This document shows positions 27,733-35,944 of a DNA stretch of 55,803 nucleotides, piece by piece. The translations under genes and the position numbers were made by a program. The notes under the pieces were generated by a model that saw only the letters and a program-made list of their open reading frames with translations, was not told the origin of the DNA and made no database searches. This stretch comes from Anaerolineales bacterium (GTDB lineage Bacteria > Chloroflexota > Anaerolineae > Anaerolineales > Villigracilaceae): assembly GCA_017882145.1 (NCBI GenBank), contig JADGQB010000002.1, positions 1-55,803 of the forward strand. Reading direction: 5' to 3'. Every line of letters begins with the position of its first letter. The first letter of the stretch is position 1.

Positions 27733-28671
27733 TCAGATTTTCACGAGGCCTTGCATTACGCTGATGCTTTCCTTGACTGCCGCGGCGGACTTTTCAAGTG
27801 CGGCCTTTTCCTGTGCATCCAAAGTGTATTCGATGATCTTTTCCACACCGTTGCGACCGAGCTGTACCGGCACACCGAAGAACATATCCTTCAGCCCATA
27901 CTCGCCTTGCATGGAGGCTGAAGCCGGAATGATCAGATGCTTATCCTTCAAGATCGCTTCCGCCATCTGCGCCACGGCTACTGCCGGGGCATAGTAGGCC
28001 GAGCCGGTCTTGAGCAGATTCACGATCTCACCGCCACCCTTGCGGGTGCGGTTTACGATCGCTTCCAACTTATCTGCCGGCAGGTATTCGCGCAGGGGCA
28101 CACCGGCTACATTCGAGTGACGGGTAAGAGGGACCATTTCGTCGCCATGCCCACCCATCACATAACAGTCGATATTTTCAACACTGACGCCGGTTTCGAG
28201 CGCAACGAAAGCGCGCATGCGCGCCGAATCCAGGATCCCGGCCTGTCCTACAATCCGTTCTCGCGGCAGCTTGCCGATCTTCATCGCAAGGTATGCCATC
28301 GTGTCCAGTGGATTGGTCAAAACGATGAAAATTGCATCGGGAGAATATTTGAGCGCGCTCAAGGTGGCATCACTGACGATCTTGGCATTGATGGTCAGCA
28401 GATCTTCACGGCTCATGCCCGGCTTGCGCGGCACTCCCGCAGTGATGACTACGATATCGGAGCCCTTCGTGGCAGCGAAATCATTCGTGCCCACCACCGA
28501 TACGTCTTTTCCGACCACCGGCAAGGCTTCCTGCAGGTCAAGAGCTTTGCCCTGAGGCATCCCCTCGACAATATCCACCAGCACCAGGTCGGCAATTTCA
28601 CGTTCTGCCAACCAATGCGCGCTGGTCGAACCGGTCATACCGGCGCCAACAATTGCGATTTTAGATGTCAT
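27733..28671 (-). CDS. mdh: Malate dehydrogenase (LDH-like family)
   Basis: This 312-residue NAD-dependent enzyme interconverts malate and oxaloacetate. It has the Rossmann motif IVGAGMTGST, the NAD-specificity Asp in LVDIVEG, substrate arginines in GVPRKPGMSRED, TNPLDTMAYL, and the catalytic His in MGGHGDEMVP. The start chosen, MTSKIAIVG, has GGGAGA 4 bases upstream; an ATG 12 bases earlier lacks a site. It heads a unit with citrate synthase, so the two enzymes that make citrate from malate are co-expressed. Confidence 0.93.
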   Translation of the reverse strand: MTSKIAIVGAGMTGSTSAHWLAEREIADLVLVDIVEGMPQGKALDLQEALPVVGKDVSVVGTNDFAATKGSDIVVITAGVPRKPGMSREDLLTINAKIVSDATLSALKYSPDAIFIVLTNPLDTMAYLAMKIGKLPRERIVGQAGILDSARMRAFVALETGVSVENIDCYVMGGHGDEMVPLTRHSNVAGVPLREYLPADKLEAIVNRTRKGGGEIVNLLKTGSAYYAPAVAVAQMAEAILKDKHLIIPASASMQGEYGLKDMFFGVPVQLGRNGVEKIIEYTLDAQEKAALEKSAAAVKESISVMQGLVKI

Positions 28672-28744
28672 AGCGTCTCCCATTCTTACTAAAGATGAAT
28701 TTATACTACATTTTTAGTCCAGTAGGTTGATCCACGACCAGAAT

Positions 28745-28789
28745 TATAAAGGAAGAATGGCATGCTGGGGAAAATACATTGCCCCAGCA
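28745..28789 (-). terminator. Terminator-like hairpin after thioredoxin reductase
   Basis: The stem TGCTGGGG (28763-28770) with CCCCAGCA (28782-28789) is followed on the minus strand by a moderately T-rich run. It ends the trxB unit before mdh. Confidence 0.6.
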
Positions 28790-28803
28790 GTTTATGCAAG
28801 CCT

Positions 28804-29769
28804 CTAAGCGGTTTCCCGCTCGAGGAAATGTGTAACTTCAATGGCAGCCGCGGCTCCCATCCCGGCAGAGGTAACAACCTGGCGGAAATGGCTGTCGGCA
28901 GCTTCTCCGGCTGCGTATACACCCTCTACACTGGTGTTCATACGTTCGTCCACCTTAATGTAACCGTTTTCCATTTCAAGTTGGCCTTCGAACATCTTGG
29001 TATTGGGAGTATGTCCAATAAATATGAACAAGCCGTCGGTTGGGAAAACACTTTCTTCGCCGGTTTGAAGATTCTTCGTCTTGACCGCTTCCACTTTCTC
29101 ATCACCGACCACCTCGGTCAGAACCGTGTTCCAGACAAATTTCATTTTTGGGTGTGCAAGCGCGCGCTTCTGTAATACAGCACCAGCCCTCAGGCTATCC
29201 CGCCGGTGAAAAATCGTTACCGAACTGGCATAACGGGTCAGGAATAAACCTTCCTCTAGTGCAGAGTCACCACCGCCCACAACGACCACTTTCTTATCTT
29301 TGAAGAACCAGCCATCACACGTCGCACAATATGACACGCCCTTGCCGGTCTGTTGGGTCTCACCAGGAATGTTCAAGTGAATGGGGCTGGCGCCAGTGGC
29401 GATGATCAAGGAATCCGCCTGAAAATCGCCACTATCGGCGGTCACTTTGAATGGTCGGCTGGAGAGATCGGCGCTGTAAGCCGAGTCAAATTCAACGCGT
29501 GCCCCGAAGCGTTCAGCCTGCTTCTGGAACAAGTCGCCCAGTTCCGCGCCGCCTACGCCTTCTGGGAAACCCGGATAGTTTTCAATAGCGAAGGTTAGTG
29601 CTGCCTGTCCGCCCAGCTCAGTCCCGGTCAGCACCAGGGGTTCAAGGTCAGCGCGCGCCGCGTAAAGCGCAGCCGCCAGTCCTGCCGGGCCAGAACCCAG
29701 GATAAGGGTTTTGACATGCCGGGATTCGCTTGAGCTGGAGTTAACATTGATATTGGTCATATCGAACAT
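28804..29769 (-). CDS. trxB: Thioredoxin reductase (NADPH-dependent flavoprotein)
   Basis: This 321-residue enzyme transfers electrons from NADPH through FAD to thioredoxin or a similar protein. It has the FAD loop GSGPAGLAAALYAARA (25-40), redox motif CATC (148-151), NADPH loop VVGGGDSALEEG, and FAD-binding AAGEAADSHFRQ with the typical C-terminal end. The ATG at 29769 has AAAGGTGG upstream. No thioredoxin gene is close. It is probably monocistronic. Confidence 0.92.
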   Translation of the reverse strand: MFDMTNINVNSSSSESRHVKTLILGSGPAGLAAALYAARADLEPLVLTGTELGGQAALTFAIENYPGFPEGVGGAELGDLFQKQAERFGARVEFDSAYSADLSSRPFKVTADSGDFQADSLIIATGASPIHLNIPGETQQTGKGVSYCATCDGWFFKDKKVVVVGGGDSALEEGLFLTRYASSVTIFHRRDSLRAGAVLQKRALAHPKMKFVWNTVLTEVVGDEKVEAVKTKNLQTGEESVFPTDGLFIFIGHTPNTKMFEGQLEMENGYIKVDERMNTSVEGVYAAGEAADSHFRQVVTSAGMGAAAAIEVTHFLERETA

Positions 29770-29858
29770 TCACCACCTTTAAATTAAGTCTCATAATCCA
29801 TTCTATCAGATGCACGAAAGTACCAAAAGTGACAAATATCGCCTTATCTGGCGCAGTC

Positions 29859-29887
29859 TTGCCAAAGCACAAAGCCTCGGCTATAAT
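29859..29887 (+). promoter_or_regulatory. Promoter of the tRNA-Val gene
   Basis: TTGCCA (29859-29864), a 17-bp spacer and TATAAT (29882-29887) place transcription start within a few bases of the tRNA 5' end at 29899. Confidence 0.8.
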
Positions 29888-29898
29888 CCCGGCACATT

Positions 29899-29975
29899 GG
29901 GCGCGTAGCTCAGTTGGTTAGAGCGCATCACTCACATTGATGAGGTCGGGAGTTCAAGTCTCTTCGCGCCCACCA
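29899..29975 (+). tRNA. tRNA-Val (anticodon CAC)
   Basis: The sequence folds into a full cloverleaf. The acceptor stem GGGCGCG pairs with CGCGCCC, the D arm is GCTC/GAGC, the anticodon stem CATCA/TGATG holds the loop CTCACAT with anticodon CAC, the T arm GGGAG/CTCTT (two G-U pairs) holds TTCAAGT, and the discriminator A is followed by encoded CCA. It reads valine codon GUG. A terminator follows directly. Confidence 0.95.
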
Positions 29976-29999
29976 AAGAGGCCTTTACGGGCCTCTTTT
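29975..29999 (+). terminator. Terminator of tRNA-Val
   Basis: AAAGAGGCC (29975-29983) pairs perfectly with GGCCTCTTT (29990-29998), ending in TTTT, right after the tRNA CCA end. Confidence 0.85.
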
Positions 30000-30117
30000 C
30001 GCGTCTGCAGATAAATCGCAACGTAAGCTGGCACTATTTGGTTTAGAATGAATGCAACCTCATTCAAAACAGGTAGGGATAATACCTGGGACCTATCCAA
30101 AAATTCACGAGAAGTTC

Positions 30118-30158
30118 GCATTTTGGGTGTGAGCGACTTCGCCACACACTCAAAATGC
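30118..30158 (+). promoter_or_regulatory. Long hairpin in the leader of the RyR-AAA+ gene
   Basis: A 14-bp stem (30118-30131 with 30145-30158, one G-U pair) carries a 3-bp inner stem GCG/CGC with an ACTT loop. It lies 110 bp before the start codon at 30268 and is followed by TTCCTTAATAATTTT. It could be an RNA regulator, a terminator-attenuator or a protein-binding palindrome. The rest of 30000-30267 holds no gene and no clear promoter that I can see. Confidence 0.5.
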
Positions 30159-30267
30159 AGTTCCTTAATAATTTTCAGATGGGGCTTAGGATATTTGGAA
30201 ATCCATCAAACAAGGCTGTCAAAAGAACTGGATTAAGAGATAATAGGGTCAACCACGGAGGCGGACG

Positions 30268-32907
30268 ATGACTAAAAAAGAACAAATCGTGATCGTTACT
30301 GGCGATATCGCCATGGATTGGAACCTGGCGCGCACCCGCCGCTCCAAGAGCGATATCTCTTTCTGGAGTGCGGATGACACCACCAGTACCACCTGGCAGC
30401 GTGGCGGGGCTGCCCTGCTGGCAGACCTGGTTGAGGCAATCAGCGCGGGTGTGCAGAAGAGCGCTGCGAAACAATTATCCATCCGTCAGACTGCCGCGCC
30501 GTGCAAATCCGGTCTGGTACAGCCAGATAACGATCTTTATCATCATTCATACGCCATGTGGTCCCAGTTCAAGTATGAGAACAAACCGGCCTGGCGGGTG
30601 GAAGAATTCCTGGGCCTGGACCGGGCCAATAGTGATGCCATTCAGGATTGGCAGAAAGTGGTAAACGATACTCCGGAAGCCGATCTGTTAATACTGGATG
30701 ATGCCGACCTGGGGTTCCGAAAGGCTCCGGATCTCTGGCCAGTGGCTCTGCACACCCAGGGAAAAGCTCGTCCCTGGATCTTGCTCAAGATGGCCCGTCC
30801 CCTGGCTCAGGGCCCGCTCTGGGAGCATCTGCATAAGGATTTCTCAGACAGGCTGATCGTGGTTGCCACAGTGGACGACCTGCGCTTGAGTGAAGTCCAG
30901 ATCAGCCGGGAGCTTTCGTGGGAACGCACCGCCCAGGATATTTTCTGGGAGCTTGTCCATAATCCATGTGTCAACTCGCTCTCCCACTGCGCTCACATCC
31001 TTATCTCCTTCGGACCGGCTGGAGTGATCCTGCTCTCCCGCCAGGAAAGCAAGGATCAGCCATTTTTTAAATGTTCACTGTTCTTCGATCCAAAAGGCAT
31101 CGAACGCATGTGGGAAAAGGAATTTCCTGGAGGGATGATCGGCTACAATACCTGCCTGTCAGCCGGCGTGGCGCGCCAGGTTATGATCTCGCCCGACAAT
31201 CCCGATATCCAGGCCGGGATCCAGTCGGGGTTGGCTGCCATGCGCAGCCTGCACCAGGATGGCTATGGCGAACGCGGCATGCCAGCCTCCCAGGCCAGAC
31301 TCGTCTTTCCAATCGCCAGGATTGCGAAAGTTCTGGAAGGATCTGCGAGCCACTTTGCCGAGATCCAGGTTCAGGACCCGATGAATTTCATCCGGCAGAG
31401 CGGCGAGGCTTCCGAGAAACCACTGACGGAAGGCTTCTGGACCATCCTGCAGGACAAGTTCAGGGGAGGACTGGATCAGGTCGCCATGCAGGTTGTTTTA
31501 GAGGGTCCGGAGGTCGCGTTACAGGGTGTGCCATGGGGCCAGTTCGGTAATCTGTTAACGGTTGACCGCCAGGAGATCGAGAGCTACCGCAGCATACGCA
31601 ACTTGGTAGCCGAGTATGCCGGACAAAGACAGGTGGCGCGACCCCTTTCGATCGCAGTCTTTGGCACACCCGGATCGGGCAAGTCCTTTGGCGTCACCGA
31701 GATGGCGAAGTCGCTCCTGCCCGGCCAGATCGAACCGATCACCTTCAATCTTTCACAATTCGACCATCCGGGAGATTTATTGTCGGCCTTCCATCAGGTG
31801 CGGGATATCGGCCTGAGCGGGAAAATCCCGCTGGTGTTTTGGGACGAGTTCGACACTACCTTGGCGGAAACGCCATTGGGCTGGCTGCGTTATTTCCTGG
31901 CGCCCATGCAGGACGGCAAGTTCCAGGAGGGTCAGATCAATCATCCGATCGGGCGGTCTATCTTCGTTTTCGCAGGCGGGACCAGTTCCAGCATGGAAGA
32001 ATTTAACCGGGGCACAGAGGCAGGCTTTAAATCAGCCAAAGGACCGGATTTCGTCAGCCGGCTCAAGGGCTACATTAATGTGCTCGGCCCAAACCCGGTC
32101 GCAGACCGCGCAGGCGACCCTTACTTCATCATCCGCCGGGCGATCCTGTTGCGCTCGAGCTTGAAACGTGGCACGCCCCAACTTTTAGAGAAACATGATG
32201 GAAAGGAATTGCTCAATATCGACCGGGGAGTCCTGCGTGCGTTACTGAAGATCGACAAATACAAGCACGGTGCGCGCTCGATCGAGTCGCTGCTGGCCAT
32301 GAGCCAGTTGACCGGCAAGACTGCTTTCGAGCGCTCCTGCCTGCCGTCCGAATCACAGCTGGATCTGCACGTGGATGGCAAGACCTTCCTCTCCCTTGTG
32401 CAGCAGGTGGAGTTGGAAGGGCCAATGCTCGAAAGCCTGGCAGAAGCTGCTCATGTAGTTTACTGTGAAGGGGAGCAGGCACGCGGTTTTAAATATGGCT
32501 CGAAAACCGATAAACAACGCAAGATCAATAACGCGTTGGTAGCTTATGCCGAATTACCGGAAGAAATGAAGCAAGCCAATCGTTTGAACGTGCGCGACAT
32601 TCCATCCAAGCTGTCCGTGGCCAGATACATTATGATCCCGGCTCGTAGCAATGAACCGGCCTTCAATTTCCCGGGTGATGACCTGGAAATGTTGGCCGAA
32701 GCAGAGCATAAACGCTGGATGCAATCCAAGCTTGACGAAGGTTGGGCATATGCACCCAAGACGGACCGGGCAAAGAAGTTGCATAATTGTCTGGTTGCCT
32801 GGGAGAATCTGCCTGATAAGGAAAAAGAGAAAGACCGTGATCTGGTACGAGGCATCCCGCGGATCCTGGCGCGTGCCGGGTATGCAATCGTCAAAGCCAG
32901 TGCCTGA
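30268..32907 (+). CDS. Degenerate PfkB-like / AAA+ ATPase / tandem RyR domain protein
   Basis: This 879-residue protein has three parts. Residues 5-310 look like a PfkB/ribokinase fold: IVTGDIAMDW start, GGAALLADL, ISFGPAGVILL, and GGMIGYNTCLSAG where family kinases have GAGDxFxAG, so the catalytic Asp is Asn (N294). An AAA+ ATPase follows (Walker A GTPGSGKS 466-473, Walker B LVFWDEFD 522-529, sensor-1 FAGGTSS). Two C-terminal RyR domains come next (about 721-790 and 806-876; LAEAEHKRWM, GWAYAPKTD, RGIPRILARAGY). RyR domains probably bind nucleotides or other small ligands. It is first of a tight two-gene unit; GGAGG lies before the ATG. Function unknown. Confidence 0.75.
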   Translation: MTKKEQIVIVTGDIAMDWNLARTRRSKSDISFWSADDTTSTTWQRGGAALLADLVEAISAGVQKSAAKQLSIRQTAAPCKSGLVQPDNDLYHHSYAMWSQFKYENKPAWRVEEFLGLDRANSDAIQDWQKVVNDTPEADLLILDDADLGFRKAPDLWPVALHTQGKARPWILLKMARPLAQGPLWEHLHKDFSDRLIVVATVDDLRLSEVQISRELSWERTAQDIFWELVHNPCVNSLSHCAHILISFGPAGVILLSRQESKDQPFFKCSLFFDPKGIERMWEKEFPGGMIGYNTCLSAGVARQVMISPDNPDIQAGIQSGLAAMRSLHQDGYGERGMPASQARLVFPIARIAKVLEGSASHFAEIQVQDPMNFIRQSGEASEKPLTEGFWTILQDKFRGGLDQVAMQVVLEGPEVALQGVPWGQFGNLLTVDRQEIESYRSIRNLVAEYAGQRQVARPLSIAVFGTPGSGKSFGVTEMAKSLLPGQIEPITFNLSQFDHPGDLLSAFHQVRDIGLSGKIPLVFWDEFDTTLAETPLGWLRYFLAPMQDGKFQEGQINHPIGRSIFVFAGGTSSSMEEFNRGTEAGFKSAKGPDFVSRLKGYINVLGPNPVADRAGDPYFIIRRAILLRSSLKRGTPQLLEKHDGKELLNIDRGVLRALLKIDKYKHGARSIESLLAMSQLTGKTAFERSCLPSESQLDLHVDGKTFLSLVQQVELEGPMLESLAEAAHVVYCEGEQARGFKYGSKTDKQRKINNALVAYAELPEEMKQANRLNVRDIPSKLSVARYIMIPARSNEPAFNFPGDDLEMLAEAEHKRWMQSKLDEGWAYAPKTDRAKKLHNCLVAWENLPDKEKEKDRDLVRGIPRILARAGYAIVKASA

Positions 32908-32919
32908 GATGGGAGAAAC

Positions 32920-34953
32920 ATGATATTAACCGGCTTGGAACAAGATCATAATTGGGCTTCTCAACAAATCGAAGCCTACCGCCAGGTTTACCCGCGCTAT
33001 GTCAGGATGAGCCAGGTGCTCCAGCAGGTGCTCGAAAAAGCCTGCAAATTATCAGCTCCTCTGGCTATTCTCCAAACCCGCCCCAAAGCCATCCCCAGTT
33101 TCGCCGAGAAAGCCATCCGCAAGAAGAAAGCCGGCCGCTACAGCGACCCGCTGGTGCGCATGACCGATCTATGCGGCGGGCGCGTCATCACCCAGACCCT
33201 GGATGAGGTCCGGGCAGTCTGCGATTTCATCGAGAAGCATTTTGTGATTGATTCCGCCAATAGTGTGGATGTGAGCCAGCGACTCAAGCCCAGCGAGTTC
33301 GGCTACCGTTCGGTCCATTACATCGTACAATTCAAGCGCGAGGTCTTCCCTACCAGGGATATTCCCGTCGATGTCCCGGAAGAGCTCTATCCTGACGAAT
33401 CCAACCCGATGAAGGCCGAGATCCAGGTCCGAACCGTTCTGGAACATGCCTGGGCTGGTTTCGTTCATGATCGGGTTTACAAGAGCGCTTTTACCATCCC
33501 GCCCAGGTGGGAGCGCGAACTGGCAGGGCTGGCAGGTTCGTTGGAACAAACTGACCAGTCCTTCACGCGCATCCAATCCGGGCTAAAGACCTATGTAGCC
33601 AGTTATGGGTCTTATCTGAACGAAGAACAGTTGAAATCTGAAATTGGTATCCTGGAATCTGTACTGACCTGCGATCCGCAAAACCCGGACCTGGCGTACC
33701 GTCTCGGAAAACTCGCCATGGAGTTGGGGGATTGGCAAAAGGCTATCGATATTTTTAGCAAATACGAACACACCGGCTACCAGCCCATTTTACGCGACCT
33801 GGGAGTTGTTCTGTGCAAAGTGAACGCCAGGGATCCGCATGGGGAATCCTACCAACGTGGACAGAAATATTTGGAACTCGCCAGTTCCCCGCCCCACCGT
33901 GATCCGGATGCCCTGGCTTCGCTGGCAGGCACCTGGAAGAACCTCGACGAAGAAAAGACTCGCGAATATTATCGCCAGGCTTTTAGAGTGGATCCAACTG
34001 ATCCGTACGCGGTTAGCAATTACCTGGTCTACGAGATCATCCATCAGCGCGACATGGCGCCGGCCTCCCTGATGGCGCCCAGCCTGGCGGCCGCCATTCA
34101 GCGCAGCCATGACCAGGCTGAGGTTGGCATGAATATGCCCTGGGCCTTTTACAATCTCGGCATCTTCCACCTGCTCTTGGGCCAGCCTTATGAAAGCCTA
34201 TATGCCTATGCGCAAGCCATCCGCCTCAGTACTTCAGACTGGGTGGTCGAAACTTCCCTGCGCTTGCTCGATAAACTGTCGGCTGTTCAGGAGCTGATCC
34301 AGGGCTATGAGTGGGCACGCCGTACTTTAATACTCGGCCGTGCCGTTAAATTCGTTGATAAAACCTCCTTGGAAATGATCAAGAACTATACCAATGCCAA
34401 CAACTCCCCCATTACTGCACCGGTGGTAATTGTAGCTGGCGGTACGAGAGCTGACTTACGGGTTGATGTATATCGTCAGCTCCTGATCGAAGCCTTCGGT
34501 AGTTTTCGAGGAACAATCCTCGCAGGAGGAACAACTGCCGGGGTCAGCGGTCTAGTCGGTGAACTGCAGGCAGCCTACCCGGAGTCCATCTCAACCATCG
34601 GATATGTCCCGGCAATCCTCCCGGATGGAACCCACCTGGATCCGCAATACCGGCAAGTTCGTTCTACCAGCGGGACAGATTTCAGCGCCTTGGAACCTCT
34701 GCAAGTCTGGATGGATCTAATTGCCTCCGGGATTTCGCCCTCCCAAGTAAAACTTATTGGCCTCAATGGCGGGGAGATTGCCGCATATGAATATCGCCTG
34801 GCGCTCATGCTGGGCGCAAGTGTTGGCGTAATCGAGAGTAGCGGCAGGGAAGCTTCACGGCTCTTCAAGGATCCCGATTGGAGGAATTCGAAAAACCTTC
34901 TGAATCTTTCAGCCGACGGCCAGGAGTTGGCAGCGTTTATCCGATCAAAGTAA
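32920..34953 (+). CDS. RelA/SpoT-domain / TPR / SLOG (LSDAT) fusion protein
   Basis: This 677-residue protein begins 12 bp after the RyR gene behind GGGAGAA. Residues 45-210 form a RelA/SpoT-type nucleotide pyrophosphokinase domain with R54, K56, S60, K64, D83 (MTDLCGGRV), GYRSVH (128-133) and E167 in EIQVRT, so catalysis looks possible. Residues 225-465 are TPR-like repeats. Residues 501-677 form a SLOG/LSDAT domain as in TRPM channels and prokaryotic conflict systems: VIVAGGTRADLR, LAGGTTAGVSGLV, GGEIAAYEYRLALMLGA. It could make a (p)ppGpp-like or other nucleotide signal and sense one through SLOG. No HD hydrolase domain is present. Confidence 0.8.
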   Translation: MILTGLEQDHNWASQQIEAYRQVYPRYVRMSQVLQQVLEKACKLSAPLAILQTRPKAIPSFAEKAIRKKKAGRYSDPLVRMTDLCGGRVITQTLDEVRAVCDFIEKHFVIDSANSVDVSQRLKPSEFGYRSVHYIVQFKREVFPTRDIPVDVPEELYPDESNPMKAEIQVRTVLEHAWAGFVHDRVYKSAFTIPPRWERELAGLAGSLEQTDQSFTRIQSGLKTYVASYGSYLNEEQLKSEIGILESVLTCDPQNPDLAYRLGKLAMELGDWQKAIDIFSKYEHTGYQPILRDLGVVLCKVNARDPHGESYQRGQKYLELASSPPHRDPDALASLAGTWKNLDEEKTREYYRQAFRVDPTDPYAVSNYLVYEIIHQRDMAPASLMAPSLAAAIQRSHDQAEVGMNMPWAFYNLGIFHLLLGQPYESLYAYAQAIRLSTSDWVVETSLRLLDKLSAVQELIQGYEWARRTLILGRAVKFVDKTSLEMIKNYTNANNSPITAPVVIVAGGTRADLRVDVYRQLLIEAFGSFRGTILAGGTTAGVSGLVGELQAAYPESISTIGYVPAILPDGTHLDPQYRQVRSTSGTDFSALEPLQVWMDLIASGISPSQVKLIGLNGGEIAAYEYRLALMLGASVGVIESSGREASRLFKDPDWRNSKNLLNLSADGQELAAFIRSK

Positions 34954-35001
34954 CAATTTTACGAAACATGTGGGAAAAGATAGCTAGTGAAAAAAAGCAA
35001 C

Positions 35002-35031
35002 AAAAAATCGCCCTCATGAGCGATTTTTTTT
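35002..35031. terminator. Terminator closing the RyR/RelA-SLOG operon
   Basis: AAAAAATCGC (35002-35011) pairs with GCGATTTTTT (35020-35029), followed by more T. Because the next gene is convergent, it can work in both directions. Confidence 0.88.
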
Positions 35032-35038
35032 GCGGATA

Positions 35039-35944
35039 TTATGGCACCAGTATTTTTAATCGACCGGGGAAAATGGAATATTCCAGATCCTGAATGGCTT
35101 CCGAGAAGATTTCTCCATCGATGTGCGCCGGCGTGGGGCTGTCGACGTGGATTTTGATCCAGGAAGAGTGCTGCTCGTGGATGTCCACCGACTCCACGTA
35201 ACTACCCGCATCCCGTTTCATCGTTTTTGGCAAAATGGCAAACATCGCCCGCCGCGTTCTCCGGACACCATAGACAAAAGTTAATTTTCCATCGAAAAGA
35301 TCAGCATGCGGCGCCATGAAAAACACGCCGCCAGTGCGGGGTCCGTTCCCAACCGTAGCCAGAATGATCGGTCCCTTGTAATGCCCACCCTCCCACTCGA
35401 TCTCGGCCGACCAGAGCGGCTTATCCATGATTCCGCGCACCGCCGCTACCAGATAGCGCAGCATACCCTTTATCCAGGTGATACGCTGCTGTATCAAAGT
35501 AATGTAAGGTTCCAGGCCAATGGCAGAGTTATTGGCAAAATACAAACCATTAACCGAGCCAACATCCATGCAGCGCGTCTTCCCGGCCGCGATCACCTGG
35601 GCAGCAGTAACCAGGTCTTTTGGTAACCCCAGGTTGTCCACCAGATCGTTAGCAGAACCAAGCGGCAGAATACCAAACGGGCCGAGCAGTGCCTGACCGT
35701 CTTTGGCAGCGCGTGCCAATCCGTTGACAGTCTCACCGATCGTCCCGTCTCCGCCGGCCGCGATGATGGGCGAAAATCCCTGGCGGGCAGCTTGCTCAGC
35801 CAGCTCGATAACGTGGTGTGGGTGATCGGAGATGACCATTTCGAATTCCACTCCGGCAGCTTTGAGGGCGGCTTCGGCTTCGGGCCAGCGCTTTTCAGCA
35901 TTCCAACGATTTGAATATGGATTGAGGATGATTTTTGCTGTCAT
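35039..35944 (-). CDS. Diacylglycerol/lipid kinase family protein (YegS-like)
   Basis: This 301-residue DAGK-catalytic-domain protein has the ATP-binding GGDGTIGETVNG and PLGSANDL (usually PLGTxNDF), and ends in the acidic HIDGE motif. It phosphorylates a lipid or polyprenyl-type alcohol, with diacylglycerol as the usual guess. It overlaps the upstream EamA transporter gene by 4 bp (ATGA), so they are one unit. Confidence 0.88.
   Translation of the reverse strand: MTAKIILNPYSNRWNAEKRWPEAEAALKAAGVEFEMVISDHPHHVIELAEQAARQGFSPIIAAGGDGTIGETVNGLARAAKDGQALLGPFGILPLGSANDLVDNLGLPKDLVTAAQVIAAGKTRCMDVGSVNGLYFANNSAIGLEPYITLIQQRITWIKGMLRYLVAAVRGIMDKPLWSAEIEWEGGHYKGPIILATVGNGPRTGGVFFMAPHADLFDGKLTFVYGVRRTRRAMFAILPKTMKRDAGSYVESVDIHEQHSSWIKIHVDSPTPAHIDGEIFSEAIQDLEYSIFPGRLKILVP

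Noticed and set aside
30118-30158. The leader hairpin as a second tRNA terminator.
   Set aside because: The tRNA already has a strong terminator at 29975-29999 and this hairpin lacks a direct T-run.
34954-35038. Possible attR repeat of the tRNA 3' end after the RyR/RelA operon.
   Set aside because: No match to the tRNA tail is visible, and no integrase or transposase is nearby.
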